Shown: in pieces, positions 18,671 to 27,001 of the stretch
Layout of the letters: every line of letters begins with the position of its first letter
How positions within the stretch are numbered: the first letter of the stretch is position 1
From: Hydrogenophaga sp.
GTDB lineage: Bacteria; Pseudomonadota; Gammaproteobacteria; Burkholderiales; Burkholderiaceae_C
Direction: 5' to 3'
Length of the DNA stretch: 64,000 nt
Assembly: GCF_030373225.1 (NCBI RefSeq)
Contig: NZ_JAUCZG010000002.1
Span: forward strand, 124,001-188,000
Notes under the pieces: model-generated
Seen by the model: only the letters and a program-made list of their open reading frames with translations
Databases searched by the model: none
What the model was told of the DNA's origin: nothing
Position numbers and translations under genes: made by a program

Positions 18671-18919
18671 TCACAACGGAATGACGCGCGCCAGCACCGC
18701 ACCCCGCGCGATGAGATCGCCCTCGGGCACCAGGATGCTTTCGAGCACGCCGGTGTGCGGCGCGGCGATGTCCACCGTCTGGTGCACCAGCCTGGCCTGG
18801 GCCAGCAACTCGCCCGCGCGCACCACGTCGCCCTCGCTCACCAGCCAGCGTTCCAGGCGCGCCTGGTCGCCCGCTTCCAGCGTCAGCCACAAATGGGGGT
18901 CCAGCATCACATCGTTCAT
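18671..18919 (-). CDS. Small biotin/lipoyl-attachment-like domain protein
   Basis: LVSEGDVVRAGELLAQARLVHQTVDIAAPHTGVLESILVPEGDLIARGAVLARV; hammerhead-like biotinyl/lipoyl fold without a clear AMKM/DK motif. Confidence 0.7.
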   Translation of the reverse strand: MNDVMLDPHLWLTLEAGDQARLERWLVSEGDVVRAGELLAQARLVHQTVDIAAPHTGVLESILVPEGDLIARGAVLARVIPL

Positions 18920-18969
18920 CGGGGTTCTCCGGCTCTGGCGCCATGCTGACGCGCCGGCGTGGTGCGGCA

Positions 18970-18983
18970 TTGATCGAACTCAA
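18970..18983. promoter_or_regulatory. FNR-like palindrome TTGATCGAACTCAA
   Basis: In the divergent region between 18919 (-) and 19049 (+); a TAGATT -10-like hexamer lies at 19006-19011. Confidence 0.65.
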
Positions 18984-19048
18984 CGCCGGACGCTCCCGCC
19001 GCTTCTAGATTGGTGGCCCCGTTCCCGACAACAAAGGCACAAGTCATC

Positions 19049-19498
19049 ATGAAAAAGCACTGGATTCTGGTCGCCAACGGGTCGCTTGCCCGTCTGTTCA
19101 GCCGCACGGGTGTGGGCGATCCACTGGTGGCGCTGGAGACCATCGATTTCCCCGAGGGCCGGCTCAAGGGCATCGACCTGCAGCGCGACCGCCAGGGCCA
19201 CGAGAGCAGCGACAACAGCAGCGCCGCCGCGCACTTCGAGCCGCACACCACCGCCCGAAAAAAGATGCTGCACCAGTTCGCGCGGGAACTGGCCGAGCGC
19301 CTGCAGGACGGCCTGGCCGCAGGGGCCTACGACGCCCTGTGGATCAGCGCTTCCAGCCCCATGCTGGGCGAACTCAAGGCCGCGCTGAGCCAGGGCGTGG
19401 CCGCCCGGCTGCAGTGGGTGCACGACGCCGACTTCACCGGGCTTGACCTGGCCAGCCTGGAGACCCGGCTGCGCGAACTGGAGCGCCCGGCGCGCTGA
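19049..19498 (+). CDS. Host-attachment protein family
   Basis: WILVANGSLARLFSR...LEPHTTARKKMLHQFARELAERLQDGLAAGAYDALWISASSPMLGELKAAL pattern. Confidence 0.8.
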   Translation: MKKHWILVANGSLARLFSRTGVGDPLVALETIDFPEGRLKGIDLQRDRQGHESSDNSSAAAHFEPHTTARKKMLHQFARELAERLQDGLAAGAYDALWISASSPMLGELKAALSQGVAARLQWVHDADFTGLDLASLETRLRELERPAR

Positions 19499-19539
19499 CC
19501 GCGGGTGCCGAAGGCGCATGCGGCCGGTCTTCAGCCCGC

Positions 19540-19553
19540 TTGAGGCAGATCAA
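19540..19553. promoter_or_regulatory. FNR-like palindrome TTGAGGCAGATCAA
   Basis: TTGA-N6-TCAA; centre about 65 bp upstream of ATG 19612. Confidence 0.62.
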
Positions 19554-19611
19554 TCGCTCGCACCGCCCGTGGTGCGACCATGACGGCGCAGCAACTTACA
19601 GGAGACTGTCC

Positions 19612-19833
19612 ATGAAAGATCTTGACGCCAGCCTCGGGCTGGACGCACTGGAGGGCAACGCGCGGGCGCCGTTTCTCACCAGAAGCCCGACCGACCTCAC
19701 GCTGCCGGGGAAGAAAAGCGTGGGCGTGTTGCGCATGAGCCGGCTCAACGACCCGATCGATGTCGCCGAGGCGCACGTGCGTGCGCTCATCCTGGGCTTG
19801 CTGGAACACATCCACCGCTCCCAGGCGAAGTGA
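19612..19833 (+). CDS. Small hypothetical protein co-transcribed with an HtrA protease
   Basis: 73-aa ORF; stop overlaps the start of the next gene. Confidence 0.6.
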   Translation: MKDLDASLGLDALEGNARAPFLTRSPTDLTLPGKKSVGVLRMSRLNDPIDVAEAHVRALILGLLEHIHRSQAK

Positions 19834-21212
19834 AGGCTTTCTGCTGGCGGCCTGGCGCCGTTGCACTGCTTTGCAGCGCAATCGCGGTGCCTCTGGCTGC
19901 CCAGCCGGTGGGGGAGGCACTGGCGCTGCCGGGTGGCTTCACGCCCAACCACCGGGCGATCGCCCAGCTGGCGGGTCCGGCCGTGGTCGGCGTCGAGGTG
20001 GTCGGCATGCGCTCGCCAGCCTCCACCGTGTGGACGCCCGACGACGAGACACCGGTGCTGCCGTTCAAGGGCAAGTTGCCGTTTCAAGGCCAGGGGTCGG
20101 GCTTCATCATCAGCCGCGACGGCCTGGTGCTCACGAGTGCCCATGTGGTGCAGGACGTGCGGCGCATCACGGTGCGCCTGAGCGACCGGCGCCAGTTTCG
20201 CGCGCAACTGCTCGGCATCGACCCGACCACCGACGTGGCGCTGCTGCGCGTGAACGCGACCGACCTGCCGGTGCTGCGCCTGGGGCAGGTGGAGCTGCTG
20301 CAGGTCGGCGACCCGGTGGTGACCATCGGCTCGCCGTTCGGGCTGGAGCAAAGCGTGTCGCACGGCATCGTCAGCGCCCTGGGCCGCGCACTGCCCGGCT
20401 ACGCCGCGGTGCCGCACATCCAGACCGACGTGCCGGTCAACCCGGGCCACTCCGGCGGGCCGCTGCTCGATGCCGGCGGCTCGGTGGTCGGCATCAATTC
20501 GCAGATCTTCACCTTCTCCGGGGGTTACCAGGGCCTGTCGTTCGCGGTGCCGATCGATGTGGCGCTGCGGGTGAAAGACCAGCTGCTGGCCCACGGCCGC
20601 ATGGTGCACGGCTACCTCGGTGTCGCGGTCCAGAACCTCGACCTCACGCTGGCGCGCGCCTTCGGCCTGGACCAGCCCCGCGGTGCGCTGGTCAGCGACG
20701 TGGAGACCGGCAGCGCCGCCGACAAGGGCGGCCTGCGCACAGGCGATGTCATCACCGCCTTCAATGGCGAGACGCTGGGCCACGCCGGGGAGCTCACCAG
20801 TCACCTGGGCGTGGCCACGGCCGGCGAGCGGGTGCGGCTGGCGCTGTGGCGGGACGGCAAGGCCCACGAGCTGGTGGTGCGGCTGGACCGGGCCGAGGAC
20901 CTCACCGGCACCAGCGTGCCCGAGGCGCCGGCCGATGCGCGGGGACAGCAGGAACCGGGCTGGGGCCTGCGTCCCCTGAACGCTCAGGAGCGCAGCCTGC
21001 TGGGTGTGCCGGGTGGCCTGTTTGTCGACGAAGTGAGTGCACTGACGGCGCAGGCCGGGCTGCTCGCCGGCGACGTCCTGCTGGCGATCAACCTCACGCC
21101 GGTGCAGTCCACCGACGATGTGCGCCGGCTGCTGCGCCAGCGTCCGTTGAGCGCGGCCCTGCTGGTCGACCGCGACGGCACGCGCCTGTACATCCCGCTC
21201 GAACTCGACTGA
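19830..21212 (+). CDS. HtrA/DegP-type trypsin-like serine protease with PDZ domains
   Basis: GSGFIISRDGLVLTSAHVVQD, TDVALLRVNA, VNPGHSGGPLLDAGGSVVGINSQI catalytic triad; two PDZ-like regions. Confidence 0.9.
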   Translation: MKAFCWRPGAVALLCSAIAVPLAAQPVGEALALPGGFTPNHRAIAQLAGPAVVGVEVVGMRSPASTVWTPDDETPVLPFKGKLPFQGQGSGFIISRDGLVLTSAHVVQDVRRITVRLSDRRQFRAQLLGIDPTTDVALLRVNATDLPVLRLGQVELLQVGDPVVTIGSPFGLEQSVSHGIVSALGRALPGYAAVPHIQTDVPVNPGHSGGPLLDAGGSVVGINSQIFTFSGGYQGLSFAVPIDVALRVKDQLLAHGRMVHGYLGVAVQNLDLTLARAFGLDQPRGALVSDVETGSAADKGGLRTGDVITAFNGETLGHAGELTSHLGVATAGERVRLALWRDGKAHELVVRLDRAEDLTGTSVPEAPADARGQQEPGWGLRPLNAQERSLLGVPGGLFVDEVSALTAQAGLLAGDVLLAINLTPVQSTDDVRRLLRQRPLSAALLVDRDGTRLYIPLELD

Positions 21213-21243
21213 AGACCGACGGCGAAGCGTCGCCCGCCCGGAC

Positions 21244-21279
21244 GAAAAAAAGGACACCGCCCGTCCCCGGGCGGTGTCC
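21244..21279 (-). terminator. Rho-independent terminator for the LVIVD lipoprotein gene
   Basis: Perfect 12-bp stem GGACACCGCCCG/CGGGCGGTGTCC (21252-21263, 21268-21279), loop TCCC; run of 7 A on + (21245-21251) reads as a T-tract on the minus strand. Confidence 0.85.
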
Positions 21280-21338
21280 ACCAAGGAGATGCCCCACCGA
21301 TGAAGGAGCATCCCGATCCCGACAGGCCGGCGAGAGCC

Positions 21339-24300
21339 TCACTTGAGGACGCTGAGGCCACCCGCTCCCGCTGCCACATACACGCGGCCGTTGTGGATGG
21401 CGGTGGCGGCGGCCCCGCCGACCACACCCTTGATCGCCATCAGGTTCGGTGCGGCCAGGTTGCTCCAGTCGAGCTTGACCACGCCGGCGTCGCCGTAGCC
21501 CACATAGAACAGCAGCCGTGGCGTGCTCAGGGTGTAGACCGAGCCGGCACCGTTGCTCAGCAGCTGGTTGGCCGGGAAGACCTGCGGCGTCATGTAGAGC
21601 GCACCGCCTTCGGTGTCCTCAAAGCCGGCGAGCTTCTGCAGCTTGAAATAACCAGCGGCCGTGGGTCGGCATTCGGCCACGCCGCCCTGCTTCGAACTGA
21701 GCTTGGTGACGTCGGTCACCGCCAGACACGCGTCGGGCGCCTGACCCATGGGCACCACCGCCGGGCGCTCCAGGGTGGCCGGGCGGATCAGGTCGGCCAT
21801 GCGGTAGGCCACCAGGCCGAAGCTGTCGTAGCTGAAGTAGGCGATGTCGCCCACCACATGCACGTCCACGCTCTTGCCGTCGGCCGAACCGAAGGCGTTG
21901 TCGTCGTCGGACTTGAGCGGCTCGAAGGTCTTGATCAGATGCTCGGCCACGTTGAGGTCCTGCGCCAGGCCGGTGGCCAGGAAGTCCGTCATGTCGACCA
22001 CCGAGATGCCGTAAGCCCCCGCGGCCACCACCGCGTAGGTGCGCTGGGTGGCGTCGTTCCTCCACAACTTGACCGTGGCCGCGCGTCCCAGCGGGGGGCG
22101 CCCAGTGGTGCCCTCGGAATCACCGATGTTGGCCACCACATGGGCGCCGGTGGCGGGGTCGGCCGTGGTGTCGTAGACCGTCAGGCCGTTGTCACCGTCG
22201 GCCACGATGGCGTACTTGCCCCGCAAGGTCGCACCATAAGCGTGGTCCTGGCCCGTCACACTGATCAGGCCCACGCCACCCGCTTCGGTGTTGTGCTCGA
22301 AGATGCTGCCTTTGGCGTCGAGGATGGCAGGGCTGCCCACCTGTGCAGCGCCGCTGGTCACGGCCGACACATCGACCCGGCGCACGCCCAGGCTCTGGCT
22401 CATCACGTAGGCGTGGTTGGGGTTGTCGCCGAAGGCCACCTTGAAGGCGTGGGGTGTGGGCTGCACACCATCGGGGGAGGTGGCGTATTCGTCAGCGAGC
22501 GTGTTGGCCACCAGGTGGAGGTCGTCGATGGGCGTGAAGCCGTTGGCGATGTGCCAGACGCTCATGCCGTGCGGGCCGTCGGCCAGGTAGAGGTGGTTGC
22601 CCGCCACCGTCACGCCCTCGCTGTGTCCGATGGCGATGGGCTGTCCGGCAGAACCGTCTTCGCGGGCACCCACTTCATTGGTGCTCACCAGATTCACGGG
22701 CACCGCAAACCGGTTGACCACCGCGACGCCTGCGCCGGTCAGGTTCTTGACGTCGACATAGCTCACACCGCCAGCACCCGACGACTGCACCAGGTCCACC
22801 TGGCCTTCGGCACGGGTGTCCCGGTTGGCCAGCATGAACAAGGCACCTCCGTGGCCGTTGATCTCACCGGTGACCAGCATCACCGGTGCGGCGTAGTTGC
22901 CGTTGGCGTCTGCGGTCAGGAATCTGGGCAGCGACTCGTCACCCACCGGCACCGGTGTCATGTCGAAGGAGGTGACGAACTCGTAGTCGGGCCAGTAGAC
23001 GCGGGGTTCGGTCACACCCCCGATCGTGTTGTTGTCGAACGGCGCACCAGGGTTGTTCCAGTGGGCGGCCGGTTCTTCGGCGCCGCTGACCACCACCACA
23101 CCGGCGAAGTGGTCGGTGAAGTAGGCGTGGTACTTCGTGTTGTCGTCCGGGTCCGGCACCACACGAACGTCCATCACGCCGGCTTCCTTGAGCATGCCCG
23201 AGCCGAAGTGAGACAGGATGCCTTTCTTGTCCACGTTGATCGGTGGCTCATCGGGGCCGTGGGCAGGCGCGGCCGGCACATACCCTTCGTACACCGGGAC
23301 GAGCGGGTTGCTCACGTCCACCGCCACCAGACCACCCAGCGAGTAGGCAATGAAGGCCATGGTCTTGCCACCGATGAGCTGCACATCCATGGTGCGCACG
23401 TTGTAGTACTCACGGCCGTAGCGGTCGAACTCGGCCCAGGGGTAAGCCGGCAGATCGTTCTTGTTTTTCAGTTCAACGGCGGCCTGTTCGTAGGTGGGCA
23501 TGCCGTCGGCGTCCAGGAAAGACGGGTCGGCCAGCAAGGCTGTGTTGCAGGCGGGTTTGCGGTCCGGATAGCCGAACCAGTCTTCCTGCGCGGTGTTGGC
23601 GCAGTCGGTGTAGAGGTTGTAGATGCCTTCGCGTGCCAGCGTGGCGGGGTTGTAGATGCCCATGCCCAGATAGCCCAGCGCGGCGTACAGCTTGCCGTCC
23701 TGCAGCTTCAGGCTTTGCGGACCGCCCCACGGGTTTTCACCGGCATAGGTGAGCGTGTAGGCCTGCACCGCCGGTGCGTCGATGGTGACCGCACCGTCGG
23801 AGGTGGCATCCATCAGGTTGCTCAGCCGCGTCTTCTGGATGCCGTAGGCACCGTTGGCGATGAAGATCTCGTCGTCGGTGGTGTCGCCGTCTGTGCCCTT
23901 GGTGTCCACCAGCAGGTCGTTCACCGGGCCACTCTCGTGCACCGTCTCCACTTCGGTGAGCAGGTTGCCACCACCGTCCACGGTGGTGAACCCCGGCGCG
24001 GTGTAACCCACCTGCATGGTGCGCAGGTAGGTCATGGCCGCCGGGTTGGTGATGTCCACCACACCAATGCCTTGCTCACCCATGGACAACAACGCAAAGC
24101 TCCTGCCGCCATAGGACTTGACCACGGTGATGTGCTCGATGTATCCCGGCGCACGGACTTCGCTCACCGCGCCCTTGCTCATGCCGATGGGCGTGGCCGC
24201 GAAGCGGTTGGCCATGGTGAACAGGGTCCAGTCGGCGGTGCCGTCGTTGTAGAGCTCCACGTCCTGCGTGCCGCCCCCGATCTGGGCGGCCAGCGTGTCG

Positions 24301-24455
24301 ATGTTGGCTTCGATGATGGTGGTGGGCGTGAGGGCGAGGGTGTCGCTGCCACTGCCGCCGCAACCGCTGGCCACCAGGGCGGCGGTGCACACCGCGCTCA
24401 GGCCGGCGGCCCACAGCGGACGGCGCACCAGGGGCTGAAGGAGTCTGAAGGTCAT
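21339..24455 (-). CDS. Large LVIVD-repeat/beta-propeller-like lipoprotein
   Basis: Lipobox ALVASGCGG; repeated (I/L)xVVD(I/V)(T/S)(N/D) segments such as GIGVVDITNPAAM, LVAVDVSNPLVPV, GISVVDMTDF, LTVYDTTADP. Confidence 0.8.
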   Translation of the reverse strand: MTFRLLQPLVRRPLWAAGLSAVCTAALVASGCGGSGSDTLALTPTTIIEANIDTLAAQIGGGTQDVELYNDGTADWTLFTMANRFAATPIGMSKGAVSEVRAPGYIEHITVVKSYGGRSFALLSMGEQGIGVVDITNPAAMTYLRTMQVGYTAPGFTTVDGGGNLLTEVETVHESGPVNDLLVDTKGTDGDTTDDEIFIANGAYGIQKTRLSNLMDATSDGAVTIDAPAVQAYTLTYAGENPWGGPQSLKLQDGKLYAALGYLGMGIYNPATLAREGIYNLYTDCANTAQEDWFGYPDRKPACNTALLADPSFLDADGMPTYEQAAVELKNKNDLPAYPWAEFDRYGREYYNVRTMDVQLIGGKTMAFIAYSLGGLVAVDVSNPLVPVYEGYVPAAPAHGPDEPPINVDKKGILSHFGSGMLKEAGVMDVRVVPDPDDNTKYHAYFTDHFAGVVVVSGAEEPAAHWNNPGAPFDNNTIGGVTEPRVYWPDYEFVTSFDMTPVPVGDESLPRFLTADANGNYAAPVMLVTGEINGHGGALFMLANRDTRAEGQVDLVQSSGAGGVSYVDVKNLTGAGVAVVNRFAVPVNLVSTNEVGAREDGSAGQPIAIGHSEGVTVAGNHLYLADGPHGMSVWHIANGFTPIDDLHLVANTLADEYATSPDGVQPTPHAFKVAFGDNPNHAYVMSQSLGVRRVDVSAVTSGAAQVGSPAILDAKGSIFEHNTEAGGVGLISVTGQDHAYGATLRGKYAIVADGDNGLTVYDTTADPATGAHVVANIGDSEGTTGRPPLGRAATVKLWRNDATQRTYAVVAAGAYGISVVDMTDFLATGLAQDLNVAEHLIKTFEPLKSDDDNAFGSADGKSVDVHVVGDIAYFSYDSFGLVAYRMADLIRPATLERPAVVPMGQAPDACLAVTDVTKLSSKQGGVAECRPTAAGYFKLQKLAGFEDTEGGALYMTPQVFPANQLLSNGAGSVYTLSTPRLLFYVGYGDAGVVKLDWSNLAAPNLMAIKGVVGGAAATAIHNGRVYVAAGAGGLSVLK

Positions 24456-24547
24456 GTGAAAGTCCTCTGAGGTGAAGTGATTCGTGCAGGCGACTGAAAG
24501 CAAATGAAACCGCCCCACCAGTTTCAAAGCCGGCCGGTGCGCGGTCA

Positions 24548-24561
24548 TTGAGCGCGCTCAA
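24548..24561. promoter_or_regulatory. FNR-like perfect palindrome TTGAGCGCGCTCAA
   Basis: Divergent intergenic region 24456-24665; centre about 99 bp upstream of the 24455 (-) start codon. Confidence 0.6.
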
Positions 24562-24614
24562 GCCCCGGCGCACCGGGCCGTTCTGCAACACCGCTGCCAC
24601 ACACCACCGGTTCA

Positions 24615-24628
24615 TTGAGCACACTCAA
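24615..24628. promoter_or_regulatory. FNR-like palindrome TTGAGCACACTCAA
   Basis: Same divergent region, 67 bp from the previous site. Confidence 0.6.
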
Positions 24629-24665
24629 TGACACCTGGCCACGGCGGCCACCCCCACAATGGCCG

Positions 24666-25601
24666 ATGCATGCCGCCCGAAGAACCCACCGCCGACTTGA
24701 CGCACTGGATCCCCGCCGCTGGGCGCCGGGGCTGCTGCTGCTGGCCACGCTGTCCAGCCTCCCGGCCGGGGCACAGACCCCCTCACCCGATGCCTTGCGC
24801 GCCCGGTTCGCCGCGTTGCGCGACCAGGGCGCAGACCCGCTGGCCGAGCGTTCGGTCTACCTGCGCTCCACCGAATCGGCCGACCGCATGCAGGGCGAGG
24901 TGCATGCGCTGATCAACCAGCCCTTCGAGCGGGTGCGCGAGGAACTGGGCAAGGCCGACAGCTGGTGCGATGTGCTGATCCTGCACATCAACATGAAGTA
25001 CTGCCGCGCCGTTCGAACCGCTGGCGGCGAGGAGCTGGTCTCGGGCGTGGGCCGCAAGTTCGACCAGCCCCTGTCGGAGGTGCACTGGGTGCGCTTCGGC
25101 TTCAAGGTGGCGGCCGATCGCAGCGACCACCTGCTGGTCGAGCTGCGTGCCCCCAGCGGCCCGCTGTCCACGCGCGACTACCGCATCGTGGTCGAGGCGG
25201 TGCCGCAGCCCGAAGGCCAGTCGCTGGTGCGCATGACGTATTCCTACGGTTTCGGCACGGCCGCGCGCTGGGCCATGAAGACCTACCTGGCCACCCTGGG
25301 CAGCGGCAAGTCGGGCTTCAGCGTGGTGGGCCGAACCGCCAACGGCCAGCCGATCCGGGTGGAAGGTGTGCGCGGCGTGGTCGAACGCAACACCTTGCGC
25401 TACTACCTGGCACTGCAGTCGCACCTGCAGTCACGCGGGGCACCGGGCGCGGGCGAGTGGCGGCAGAGCCTGGCGCTCTGGTTCAACGCGACCGAGCGCC
25501 ATGCCGAACAGCTGCACGAGATGGAACGCGCGGACTATGTCGCGATGAAGCTGAAGGAGGTCAGGCGCCAGGAGACGGTGGCGCCACCCCCACCGGGTTG
25601 A
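24666..25601 (+). CDS. Exported START/SRPBCC-like domain protein
   Basis: Hydrophobic N-terminal segment ending ...PAGAQ; INQPFERVREELGKADSWCDVLILHINMKYC...VRMTYSYGFGTAARWAMKTYLATLGSGKSGFSVVG. Confidence 0.65.
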   Translation: MHAARRTHRRLDALDPRRWAPGLLLLATLSSLPAGAQTPSPDALRARFAALRDQGADPLAERSVYLRSTESADRMQGEVHALINQPFERVREELGKADSWCDVLILHINMKYCRAVRTAGGEELVSGVGRKFDQPLSEVHWVRFGFKVAADRSDHLLVELRAPSGPLSTRDYRIVVEAVPQPEGQSLVRMTYSYGFGTAARWAMKTYLATLGSGKSGFSVVGRTANGQPIRVEGVRGVVERNTLRYYLALQSHLQSRGAPGAGEWRQSLALWFNATERHAEQLHEMERADYVAMKLKEVRRQETVAPPPPG

Positions 25602-25630
25602 ACTTCAGTTGGCGCATCCGCCCGCCAGAC

Positions 25631-26551
25631 TCACGGCACGGCGGCGTTGGCCAGCGCCGGTCCGAAGGCGCGCATCAGCACCTGGATCCGGGCCGAGTCC
25701 TTCAGCTCCGGATGCGTGACCAGCCACAGCGGCGTCACCAGCTCCTCGATCGAGGCGGTCAGCGGCTGCAGGTCCGGAATGCTCGGCTCGATGAAGGCCG
25801 GCAGCAGGGCAATGCCGATGCCGGCGCGCGCCATGTTGGCGGCGTGGCTGAAGTTGTCCACCCGCAGCACCACCTGTTCGGCCGGCACGCGCGCGGCCAG
25901 CCAGCGATCGAACTTCAGGTCGTGGGCATCGCGCTCGAAACCGATCCAGCGCCGCTGGCTGGTCAGGTCGTCGAGGTCCTGAAGCGCCACCTTGCCCCGC
26001 CCCGTGCGCCGCGTGTACACCTTGAACGCCAGGTCGGCCAGCCGCCGGCCCACCAGCCAGTCCGGCACCGTGTCGGCGATGCGGATCGCGATGTCGGCCT
26101 CGCGCCGACGCAGATTGACGTGTTCGCGGGTGCTGACCAGCTCGATCTGCACTTCCGGGAACGACGACCGGAACTGCGCCAGCACCGCAGGCAGCAAATG
26201 ATCAATGACGATGGACGACACGCTCACGCGCACATCGCCACTGGGCCGAAGGTCGGCACCGCTGGCGCGCATCTCGGCGCCGCTGGCCAGGGGCTCGAAC
26301 TCCCGCGCCGCGCGCTCGATCTCGTGCCCCGCCGCCGTGAGGGTGTAGCGGGGCCGTCCGCGGTTGAACACCTTGGTGTCGAGCCGCGACTCGATGAGGT
26401 CGAGTTTGCGCAGCAAGGTCGAATGGGTCATGCCCAGCGGCCCGAAAGCCTTGGCCACGCTGCCGTGGCGTGCCACCGCCAGCACGGTCTGGAAGTCGGA
26501 CCAGTTCAGCCGCAGGCGGAGTTCGTCGGGGTGGGCACCGGCTCTTCGCAT
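25631..26551 (-). CDS. LysR-family transcriptional regulator
   Basis: N-terminal HTH LNWSDFQTVLAVARHGSVAKAFGPLGMTHSTLLRKLDLIESRL; LysR substrate-binding domain. Confidence 0.9.
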   Translation of the reverse strand: MRRAGAHPDELRLRLNWSDFQTVLAVARHGSVAKAFGPLGMTHSTLLRKLDLIESRLDTKVFNRGRPRYTLTAAGHEIERAAREFEPLASGAEMRASGADLRPSGDVRVSVSSIVIDHLLPAVLAQFRSSFPEVQIELVSTREHVNLRRREADIAIRIADTVPDWLVGRRLADLAFKVYTRRTGRGKVALQDLDDLTSQRRWIGFERDAHDLKFDRWLAARVPAEQVVLRVDNFSHAANMARAGIGIALLPAFIEPSIPDLQPLTASIEELVTPLWLVTHPELKDSARIQVLMRAFGPALANAAVP

Positions 26552-26667
26552 GGCTCAGCCGGGCACGTTTGCGCGCCCGGGGCAGGTGTTGCCAATGATC
26601 ATTTTTGCAAACTTCAACTTCAAAACTTGATTCCCATTTCGCACGGATCATAAGTTACTGTGAAGAC

Positions 26668-27000
26668 ATGACAGAGAACACGGGTCGTTCAGGCGCTGCA
26701 TCGCGCCGCAAGCGTTTGGTGGCGGGTCCGAAGAACCTGCTCGATCTTGAGGCCGGCCAGGTCCCGGAGCAGGTCGTGCTGGAACTGAAGCGGCGCGTGC
26801 TCGACATCGAGGCGGGCTACCGGGAGATCGCGCAGAAGATGGGTCAGCTCTACATGTACGCCGATCGGCAAGGGCTCGCCCTGCTGACCCGGTACCTCGA
26901 TCGGCCGATGCGCAACGCTTCCGACAATGAACGCGCGATGGTGTCGATCCTTGATGAACTGCAGCTCGATGCGAGCCGCCGCACAACCGGAAGCAACTGA
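26668..27000 (+). CDS. Hypothetical protein, first gene of the glucan/trehalose operon
   Basis: 110-aa ORF ending one base before the glgB start codon. Confidence 0.65.
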   Translation: MTENTGRSGAASRRKRLVAGPKNLLDLEAGQVPEQVVLELKRRVLDIEAGYREIAQKMGQLYMYADRQGLALLTRYLDRPMRNASDNERAMVSILDELQLDASRRTTGSN

Positions 27001-27001
27001 C

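Noticed and set aside
21252-21279. 12-bp perfect palindrome considered as an operator
   Set aside because: Adjacent A-run on the plus strand and position just after the minus-strand stop codon make it a terminator.
21300-24470. 1056-aa plus-strand ORF opposite the LVIVD lipoprotein
   Set aside because: Shadow ORF; the minus strand has lipobox, repeats and a terminator.
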